Shown piece by piece: positions 9,701 through 20,700 of a DNA stretch of 64,000 bases. Numbering within the stretch: the stretch's first letter is position 1; each line of letters opens with the position of its first letter. A model generated the notes under the pieces. That model had not been told where the DNA came from. It made no database searches and saw nothing but the letters and a program-made list of their open reading frames with translations. Position numbers and translations under genes: made by a program. This DNA is from Branchiostoma floridae (Eukaryota; Chordata; Leptocardii; Amphioxiformes; Branchiostomatidae), in assembly GCF_000003815.2 (NCBI RefSeq), contig NC_049989.1, positions 11,699,704 to 11,763,703 of the forward strand, written 5' to 3'.

Positions 9701-12700
9701 CTTGTTCGCCATTTCTTCGAAGACTTTGGCTTTCTTTCTCCAGTAGTGCTGGTCGGACGCAACCACGGAAACATACGCCCATCCCAGCTTGTCTAACACG
9801 CTAACCAGTCCCTTAATCTGAGTGTCCTCCGCGGGAGACATGCTCAACACGTTGTACTTCCCCATGTTGTCCACAGGTCCCGTGCTGATCAGCGGGATCT
9901 GAAACTGGTCCAACACGTTCCCGACGTCGCCGACGATGTCGGGACTCCCGCCGCTGACGTACCCGACCATGGGGTCGGACATCCCGTCTCTACTGCTGTG
10001 ATAGTTCGCCACGTCTCTCGCGGCCTTCAACGGGCTCTGACACGTGTCTATGATCACCGCTTCCAGCTTAACAGACGGCAAGATAGCTCCGTCTTTGTTG
10101 ATCTTGTTCAAGGCGTACAAAAACGCTTCCGCCTGTGTCACGCCGCCTTCGTCGATGGTTCCACAAGTGAAGGGAGTCGGTCCTCTCTCGTGGATGGGGA
10201 TGAGGGCTGGGATGACCATTTTGGCTTTCTCCGGTTTGGCGTAGCCGTCCGTGGTGGTGTCGTTCTTAGCGTTTTTGGACTGCACCTGGCAGCCCTGACA
10301 GGACTCCTCGCACGCTGAGATCACGGGCTGGCCGTCATCTGTGTTCATGAACAAGTCTGATACGTCTCCGGACAGGTCCAGTCGGTCATCCATATAGGTG
10401 CCCACCTGGATCAGGGGAAGAGGGACAGCTTTAAAAGTTAGGGTCACCGTCAAAGGTCTAGGTAACGCACAAACTTGTGTCATAAACGTGAATATACAAT
10501 TTGGTAAAAAAAAGCAAACAGAGTGTACACATTACTTGTCAAAATTCACCTAGCATATTTTTGCAAAACTGTGACCACGAATACATACATCACAACAAAA
10601 TACCATTTTCTGGGGGAATCTATCAAAGCTTAACATTGGGTATTGCGTTTTTGATATTTACACCCTATAACAATTTTTTTTAAATATAACTCAATTTACC
10701 TTTGTATCAAAGTGTTTTGAGCATGCGAAAGAAAAGGGTACTTACCACGTCGAATTGGAATGTGCTTGCCCTGATGTTGGACATGTCAGTCGGTCTGTAG
10801 TTGAATATACTGAACTTTCCGATCGCGCTGCCGAGACCGTCGAACTGAATTTTCTTCCCACCCAAGTTCGTAAAGTTCACCGCTTTCAGGAACTGGAACA
10901 TCTTCCTCTGTGAAAACTCGAGTAGTTCTTCACAAATCCCTGGCGTCCCTCCGCAGCGTTTCTCGTGTGCTTTCTTCAGCGCAAAGGCGTAGGCATAGAC
11001 GGCGTCTATGGTGAAGGATATGTGGTCTAGAGTGGCCGTGTCTCTAGATTTTAGCGTGTTTTCCATCACCCGTTTGGAATTCCTGTCGCAGAGATCGTAG
11101 CCCGAGAACTTCGTGAACCTTAACTCGTCAGAGAACATGTCCAGCGCGCACTGGTTGGTCTCCATGAAGTACTCCTGGAACCACGGGTTCTCCTGTCTGC
11201 TGTACGGGTCTAAGTTCACGAAGCTGTGCTTGAACACATCGATCTGCGCTATGTCCGGGGACGGGGACACCACGATGAGCCCCCGAGCGGCTGAGAACAA
11301 CTCCGCGGCGCGAATCTTTTCCGGTGGCGTTCCCGTGACGATCCACTGCAACCGCCGCGCTCCCTTCCTCGCCGCCGCGTAAAACAACGCATCCAGCACG
11401 TTCTCTGTAGCGAAGACAACGACGCCCCTTGCGCCGTCTTCGGCTTTATTCAGCAGGCGGTCAATCACTTTTTCGTCGAAGGTGCGTCGTAAGTTTTCCG
11501 TGGAGTCGTTCTGAACCCGCTGGGAGACGGCGATACAGACACCGACTTCTTCCGCCGCGGTACGGAAGGCCCGGGAACCCTGGTTACCGAAACTGTCGTC
11601 AGACGACACCAGGGACACGTACGTCCAACCCAACTTCTTCACCAGCTCCAGTACGCCCTGGAATTGAAATTGAAAATACACTTTCTGTCAATGCTGAAAA
11701 AAAACAAATACTTCTACTATGTAGAACAGAGAACAGAGAGCAAAATTGTGTTTGCAAATCCTTCTTCGACAAGTACAGGTACTAGGTTTTTGGCGACGCC
11801 TTAGGGGCTAGCTTGATAGCGTATGTCCGTTTTTACCTGTGCGGCTGAACCCGCCGATGGCGCCGACTGCAGGAAGAAGGAGTGCCCGTCCCTCTCGAAC
11901 GCCGACAGCCTGGATCCGGAGGGGCTGATCTGAGGCAGCCGCACTGCGCGGAGAACGCGCGCCACCTCCGCAGCCTCCCTGTCCAGGTTGGGACCCACAA
12001 CACCTGCAGAGAGGAATGGAATATAACGGTTTTGTCTATCTCAAAATTAAGGCTTAGTCACGGAGATGATACTTCAAAATGACCAAGTCAGCATTGTCCA
12101 TCGAGTCTGCTTTGAGAGTTGAAATCCAAGCGAACATAGATTGTCGACGCCTTATCGACGACAATTTGATTTTGACATGTCAAAGGATATACGAGGGGCA
12201 TTCAATAAGTAATGTCCCTGACCCATTTCCCATAGCAGGAGATTAATGAAACTTGGCACAGTTATTAGTCTTTCTCTACATAGGAACCACCCAGAGTTAT
12301 GCATTTCTCCCATCATTTGATGTAGCTCTGGACACCGTTCTTGTAGGACATCCCAGGTTGGTCCTCCGACAGGTGCCTCATCAATGGCAGAAGAGGGACG
12401 ACCAGGTCTGGGAGCTGTTTCCGCAGACTTCCGGCCTTGTTTGAATTCAGGATGCCAGCGTTTTACAAGGTCATATGATGGGGCATCATCACCATAAGTT
12501 TTTTTTCATTTCATCAAAAGTCCCTTTTAGTGTGCGTCCTTTCAAATACAAAAACCGGATCACTGCGCGACACTCAACTTGCTCCATTTCACACCTGGTC
12601 CATTTCGCACCTGACTCAGTTCAAACACCAGTAAATCAGTAACCACAATTAGTTCAGAGCTGTTTTTGCAACATAACCCATAGAGATATGACTCATTACA

Positions 12701-15700
12701 CATGCAACATTTCATCTAGATCAGACAACTGGCAGTGGGTCAGGGGCATTACTTATTGAATGCCCCTCGTACTAACATATGTATTCATAGAAAATATCAA
12801 CTTCGCCAAAAGGAGCTTGTCTACACTTCCATCCTCCTACGCAGGGACACCGCGCGGCATCTATGAATGCCTAGAGTTAGTCCCTCTTAATACTCGTAAG
12901 TCTTATGCTTAGATCACAATTTGAGAAGGGCTCCCGACGGATACTTTACGGGCTGTTTTTTTCTTTGCACGTGGTAGAAGGTTAGACATCAAGATAACTA
13001 GATACGCCAAAAAGCAGTTACAAAAGCAACTGGATATGATTTTGAAAACGGTTAAACGTTTCAGATAGTGTCCATTATCTTTCGTCAGTGACAATGAAGA
13101 GATCTGAAAACAAAACCGTTTTTTTTATACCCTAACTATGAATGCAAAAGAACTGAAGACAGTTTCAGAATGTCCAATAGGAAACTTACTTTGTAGTGAA
13201 AGCAAGATTATTAAAGATCTATGTAAGACGAATCTGTGTGTACGAACCGAGCACTATCCTCTCCTTGCTCTCGCAGTCGTCAGGATCAATGTTGTCCATG
13301 CCGACAGACGACAGGAAGTCCACGCACCGTTTTACGGCAATGTCCGCTCTGCCACAAGTGTCGTAACCTTGCACTCCTGAAAATAGAGTTCACACATTTT
13401 CATCATTTCGGGCATTCATACACGTGTAGGAGTACTAGGAGACAATGCGTAAGTTCTTTTGACGTGACAATAGATTTATATATAAAGTTACACAAAACCC
13501 CCTATACAACAAAATGCTTTGTGCATGGTTTACCACTTTCCTCAGAAAAATACTGACTGATTTTACTTCGTACTGCAGCTAGGTGTCGCTTCAGTGGGAA
13601 GACTACGGCCCAAACGTGACTAAGTTTGTATCCCCCTTCATTACGGTTCACGACTTAAGTTGAATTTTTCATTCATACAGTCTCTTAAAGGCAGCAAGTG
13701 GATATGATATTGGCCCCTCTTTTTATCATATGTGCCTCTTATAGTCCCCTACATATACCAGTAGAAGCCAGTTGATTGCACAACGGATAATTGCACATTT
13801 CTGATAATTGCACAGAATTCCAAAGCCCCGTAGTGATGCGGTCAAGCTGAATAACTTCGCTTTATTACACCATCCAGATAATTGCACAAAATGTGCTGGC
13901 ATACAGGGAGTGCAATTAAACGGCTTGTACTGTAAATCATAACATATGTATATAAAATAAATGTAAAATTGAGCTCACCAAAGGTAACTCCTGGAACGAG
14001 ACCGCCGGCGTTCACGTTCTCGACAGCGAACAGCATGGCCTCGAGGCTCTCCACGCCCTCGGGCGACAGCTCGCTACACGGGCCCGCTCGGCCCTCTGGG
14101 TCCGCCCGATGCATGTCGAACAACCCCGCCAGAATAACCTACGACGAGAAAAAATTCTTTAACTGTTAATTTAACTGATAGATACATACTGATTTATTTT
14201 CTTAGCACTAAACATTTGAAAATGAATATGGCAGTTGAGCACACACTACAACCAATGCAGTAGACTAGCCCCCAGCTTTAGTGATTGCACAGAGTTGTGT
14301 GGTCAAAGGGCTACAGAGACAGAGGTGGGCACCGTCCTATGCGCCATCTGGTGCTGGAAGGAATTAATTTATGTGCATGTAAAAATTATATTCGCTGGGA
14401 GAGGCAGGTAAGTTGTTGTTGAGAGAGAATCAGGCCAAACATTATAACTTCATTTCTCAGTCGATTCGCAGTTTCAGTTATGTTGATGTTCACATCAGTC
14501 GTCGCCATGGCAATAACATTTTTTTTGGCAGTCTTATTCATGGTAATAAGAACAGGCGTGAAAGAAGTAGCAAATGTAAATGTCAAAACGCCGCCAGAGA
14601 GGCGTTGGTATGGGCAAGGAAATTTCGCGCAGTGTTTTTTTTAGCTCTTCAATGGTCACATATAAACAACATATAAACATCGATATATCAGTGTTTTTAT
14701 CTTAATCTCTTGACACTACTTGTAAATTGTAAAACATCGAGAGCAGGATTCTCATGCGCTCCTTTGATGACGTCAATAGAAAAACGCCATTTAGCACAAA
14801 CAGCTTGATAAGGAGTTTGTTTAAGTCTCTTTTGAGGTTCTGATTTCGCTAAAAACAAGAATCAATTCCTCATCTTGGCGAATCCATTTAAACCTATTAG
14901 CCGACTAGCGTCGATCGTGTAATGCGATTTGAGATAAAGCACGCGACTGCTGTACCGCTTCGATAATTTCATCCCCAATTCATCACGACGGCGCGAGGCG
15001 TTGGTACTGTCTTTGAGTTCCGCCAGCGCGAGATAGAGAAATTAATTGAAGTGACTGAATCGAAGGTAGTATCTCACTGCACTTGGGGCACCGGTGCGGC
15101 ACTGAGGGGTTCGAAAGATTACTAACGAATTCCAGAGATAAAGAACGAATTGTCTTACGGTTTGCGTACGTTGTCTAAGTCACACTTTTTATGTATCACA
15201 AAATATCTAAATAGTAAAAAAAAAATCGGCGAAAACTGAACGAACCCCGCAGTGCCGCATCGGTGCCCCAAGTGCAGTAAGATACCACCTTGACTGAGCG
15301 CGCTAGGTGATATATTCTCTGAATCCGCGGTAACGAATTTGCTGCTTTAAATAAAATCCGATGGGCGAGAGTTGGCGATTAAACGAAAGACAAAGGCATC
15401 ATATTGAGAGAGAAATGTCTATCTTATGTACGATAATCTAAACCAACAAGCGGGACAAAGAGAACGCTAGTTAAGACGTCGACATTAACCAGTGGGATTT
15501 ACCACATTGCAACGTCTTATAAGCAGCTTAAAACTCACCTTTGCAGTTTCCAGATATACAATCTCTAGAGAGTTTACAGACATATAATCTGTAAACGTTA
15601 TTCTTACTTTACAGACAGAAACTATTTTCTAAATACCGGAAAGTCAAACAAAATTTAATGTAGACAACCGAATCTTTAAGGTACCATTTAACAGCAAAGA

Positions 15701-17726
15701 TCCCTTTAGAATATCACGTTGTTCAAAGAGTTCAACAACTTTTGGGAAAAGCCCGCAATTATAAACGGACAGACGATAAAAAGAATAGAGAAAAGTGAGT
15801 ACGTTCGCTCAATTTTTACTTCATACATCGTTTAGTAGTCACAATACATTACACCCAACTCAACGAAAATCAAACTTAAGACGACACAAAAGCTTAAAGT
15901 TATCTAGTCGAATGTCTCATTCTTTCTTCCATTTGCAAGGTTCTTTCGACATAACCCCTTGACACGGTCTCGTCTTTAAACTTGGTAACGATCTATAAGG
16001 AATAAGAACTTCACAAGGAGGCCCCGCTACAATCTACAAGGCGTGTACTCTCCTGTGATTCTAACCCGATAATACACGTAGAACCTAGACATCGAGTCTC
16101 GCGATCTCTTGTACGGCGAAGCTTTTATGAAAACCCGTGTACCTTCGCTCACCTCAGCGACCTCTTTCTTTGAAGCGTCTTAGGAGGGAAGCGTGGATAG
16201 AAGCATGTTTCATGTTCTTTCTACTTCTCTTTTTGTGAGAAACTTCAAGAGAGAGAGAAAATCAGATTTCTGCGCGCCCACAAGCTGTGCGGATGAGATA
16301 CCAAGGCACCGCTCGAATGGATCCATTGCGGGAAACCTTTTATCTTCAACGACGGGAAAAGCGTATCTTTCTCAGGCAGCAAACAGTGACGACCTGCCTG
16401 GCAGTGACCATGAAGAATCGTTCTCAAATGAAAGTAAAACGTTTAAGTTACACCCTGATCTTAGATAGCTAAAGATCTGAGTTCAAGAAAGAGAGAGGGT
16501 GAAAGTGCATATCATACAACTTAGCGCTGTCATGCCATACTAATCAGCAGACCAACTCTGAAACATCTTAAAAGAAAAAGCAACTAAGATTGAAGGAAAC
16601 ACTTAGTCCTTACTAACTAAGAAGTCCTTAGAAGACTGTACCTAAAATTTTTTCTTCTGAAGCTCTGTCTATTACCTCTGAGACTGTCATCTACATTTAG
16701 TTGTTTCTTGAAGTGAAACAAGAAGTCGTAAGTTTGCTGTTTCAGACAAAAACTTTTGGAAAACGTTTAATACACAAGACCTAAGCATCTTCAAGAATAC
16801 GCATCTAAGGTTTACGAAATGACGATAAACTTTGGGATGTGTTTATCAAATCATGGATTTCGAAAAGAGATGTTTTTGAAGTTCCAAGTTCCAAGTTAAG
16901 TGGTTTGTGACTCTGGCTCTCTTGACGTATACATTATGTAGAGATTTCGAATCCCTACTGTTTTCGCTTACTCGACATGCACACAACTGAAAAGTCCACT
17001 GTTCATTGTACTTTTATAAAATACCCAACTGCACCTGGCATAACAAACCAGTACAATAAAGTTGTATATACTGTACACACTGTGTGTCTTTCCTGTCACG
17101 TAAAGTGAGCTCTTCAGTGAGCAAAATTACTGATTCGAGATCACTATCACTTCTACATCTCCCTCGCCTCTCATGGACACTGAGAAGCTTCCAAAATCGA
17201 GCTCCGAGTCTGTTTATTAGCACCTTTTGACCTCTCCAACCTGCCCTGCCCTCTTTCCTTACATAATCTCTTCTTAGCTCTGCCAGGATTCGGAGAGGTC
17301 GTTACGTACACGCACCGGCGCCTCGTTCCGTGTCATTTCTTATGCATTGCTCAATTTAGAGCAACAAAACGATCCCATAGGACCTATAACTCCTTCTATT
17401 AGTCACGCCCCGCGCTAGAGCTAGATCTTCGCCACTGCCAGTTTGTAGTTAATGTGTTGCTTGTATCACACGAGAGTGTGTGTGTGTTTCTGTGTGTGGG
17501 GTTGCGGTGTGTTTGTATGTAGAGGTGGTATCTCACTGCACTTGGAGCACCGGTGCGGTACTGCGGGGTTCGATAGATGTCGAATTTCAGAGATAAAGAA
17601 CGAATTTTCTTACGTTTTGTTTATTTTGTTGTCATACTTATACGTATTACGTAATACGCAATATCGCTATAATGAAAAAAAATCGGAGAAAATATGCCCC
17701 GCATTGCCGCACTGGTGCCTCAGAAA

Positions 17727-17757
<31 letters not shown>

Positions 17758-20700
17758 TGTGTGCGTGTGTCTGTCGACATGCGCGTGTATCAAATACGAA
17801 TAGTATGAAATCTACATCGAACTTACTATCATAGCGCCAAATTGAAAAAAAAAGAGTACGGAGATCTACTTATCCAGCATCTGAAATATCCAGGTGTTCA
17901 AAACATTCTTGGCTCTGTGTGTTACTAGAGCGTCAATAGAAAACGCACATCTTTGGTGGCAATGTTACTCTATAACATTAATAGTAACTGGGAAAATGAT
18001 GCGTTGCTCATTCCCTAAGTTGGTATCACTTGAGAAATTGCCATAGACATTGCGGTGATATGAGAGTAAACGTTACATGTGCTTCTTTAAAACGTTGGGA
18101 TCAGGAACAGGTACAATGTACACAGAACAAGATCACGGGTCATTTCAGGGCATGGCGTATCACATCTCACCTGAGCTTCCTAGATATGTAATTTTGAACC
18201 AGTTAATGTAAGCAACCGCGCATGGACCAAAATAAAGCAATTTCATGCCGATGAACAACATGCATACGAACTACTTAGTCGCCAATAGAGCTGTAATAGG
18301 GGTCGTTTCAAAGCGTCCTCGCCAATGCTAAAGATAACAACATGGCGTACTTAAAACAACTTTCACGTCTAGAAGAACCCCAAATGCTCGTTTGATATGG
18401 CGATGTGACTTTAACTTTCACCGACAAAGGTAATCGCACGGTTGATCTTTTTTACTTTAGGACCGTGGATATTTGATTATATGGATAACGTTTGTGAACT
18501 CCCAAACTGGTGCGAGCGTGCGAGTAAAAAAAGTCTGTCAAAAAGTTGCCTTCATTGCGAAATCCAAGTAGCCGCGGTCGAACAAACGTAGAGTATGGTT
18601 AATCGAGCAATAAATTCGTCATTCTTTTTCTTCCACACTTTCTTTGAATTGTCTTTGGAATTACAGGACATTAGTTTATGTTTTCTGATATGTTTTTGTG
18701 ATCTATGGCATAAATTTGCTCATTTAATTATCACCGTTGTTTTAACGTTGCGGTATTATAGGACACCCAGCGGAATTGTGAGTATTGACATCGCAACGGA
18801 ACTCACTTTATAGCAAAGCATAATTCTTCCATTTGCAGTCCATGCGCTTGCAGCGTAGACCTGTCAATGCTTATAATAAATCACAGTAAAACTACCGCGT
18901 TCCAAATTCCACCTCACATCTGGTAACCGTCACCCGTCAAACTTTTATTACAAATCCGGGTCACAATTTTGGTTTGCCCCGGGGGCAACTTCCGGCGAGA
19001 GAGCTCCATTTCCGGTGCACCGGTACCCCTTTTCCATCCCTCACGAGAAATGTACTTCCGCACATCATGGCAATCACGCATCTGTCAAAAATAATTACAC
19101 ACGGCCCCACGTCATAAAACAACCGCACACGAATCACCTTCTGGGTACTTAAAACATGTTGTACAGCCATAAAAACGTCGGGTTGGGTCCTACAGCGCAT
19201 TTAGAACCCCCGAGCTGTCAAGACGTATGTACTAAGTCTGGTGAATGGGTTTGGGTGATGGCGAGGGTTGTTGTCAGGTCACGATGGTCAATTCTTAGGG
19301 CTGTATACCGTACCCAGGAGGCTTGCAATACCACGAAAAGGTACAAGTACAAGTACAGGTCCACAATACTCGAATATTTTAAATGATATAACTTGTAGAG
19401 CTATTCTGTTTCCATGCGTGTGTTATAGCAAGAAGACGGAAATTTAGCTCTTAAAAAAGATACCAACAGTGTTTTGGCGCTGAAATCAACGTATTTGATT
19501 GGAGTTTTGAAGTTTGCATGGGTTTTCTAGTACATAAAGATGGTATCTCACTGGCAGTGGTGCGTCACTGCGGGGTTTGAAAGATACTCAACGAATTTTA
19601 GGAGATAAAGAACTATCTATTCACGTTTTGTGTATTTTGTTGTCTTCTAAGTCAACTTGTTGTCTTCTCTTGCTTATCACGCAATATCTTATTTATAAAA
19701 AAATAACACAACAGTGCCGCAGTGAACGAGCCCCGCAGTGCCGCACCGGTGCCGCAAGTGCAGTGAGATACCACATTTTAAGCCGTGATCCATTGTTCAT
19801 TGTACAATTAACCCTATCCAGACCGGGCTTTTGGGGGCTACCTGGGACCGGGGGGGGGGCCTAGCTCTAAATGTTATGAAGTAGATTTCTAGCGAGGTCA
19901 ACGCCCATGAAGCCGGCTTTTCAAATGCAGAGTAACCAATTAACGCCAGACCGGTGGCACGCGAGGGCCAGGGACGAATGTTTCACACCTATTGTCCGTC
20001 GATTACTAGCTGTTGAATACCGTCAATACATTACAAAGGACATATTTGGGGGCTTCCTTTAGTTTGCAGCATGTATTTTTATGAGCTGGTCCCTTTGAAT
20101 GCTGGTTATATAGAATAGAAGGACGGACTGAATAATCAGCAAACAACACGACTTGAGTGCATAACGCATATATTTGACAACTTACTACAGCCGTTGTACA
20201 CCGGGTCATCAGAGACGTCTCTTTACCTTGTTACAAGGTACAAGTTGTAAGTTGTAGAACTACGTACTGTTTTTATTTTTGTGAATGCAAGGAAATAGCA
20301 CTGAAACATAGGGTGACACGTACTAAAAGTCACAACTTTTTGGGGTGACAACATTTTTGGGGAGTGAAACATTTCAGTTACAAAAGTACGACCGTATAGT
20401 GATAAAAAGCGAGATCGTAACCCAGGCACTTTTTAAAAAAGTTAAAAAAATTGCACCACGTCAGGTTCGAACTTTGGTCCAAAGGTTACAAATCCAATCA
20501 CTGGTCAATTACGCCATGAAGCATTGGGGTTCAAATTCCCGGAAAAATGGAACTAAAGGGACAAGGCGGGTAATAAAGGGGAGGGAAATAAACTGTATGG
20601 CCGTCATTTCAAAACGTTTAAGGGCAGGAAAACTCGCTACGGTCCGGACACCTTTGGATCCCCAAGGTAAACTTTTTAAACTGATATATGGAGTTGTTTG

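Larger units (their letters stand above)
12004..13247 (-). other. Intron 3 (1244 bp)
   Basis: Contains the deleted mariner D2 and repeat I copy 2. The remainder is unassigned. Introns 2 (13377-13978, with G1) and 4 (11658-11836) are equally plain. Confidence 0.8.
14139..19537 (-). other. Intron 1, part 1: mostly unassigned
   Basis: Besides MITE A copies 2 and 3, the GT tract and repeat H copy 2, I see no gene or repeat. Stretches 15291-17522 and 17776-18455 are blank to my reading. 18771-19537 has some CCGGG-rich sequence near 18955-19040. Confidence 0.5.

Noticed and set aside
10414-10483. Upstream in-frame ATG giving exon 6 its own start
   Set aside because: The residues before the acceptor (MTQVCALPRPLTVTLTFK) are followed by a good AG acceptor and are not a convincing signal peptide. 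The phase-0 splice from exon 5 explains the frame better, though a separate start cannot be formally excluded without RNA.
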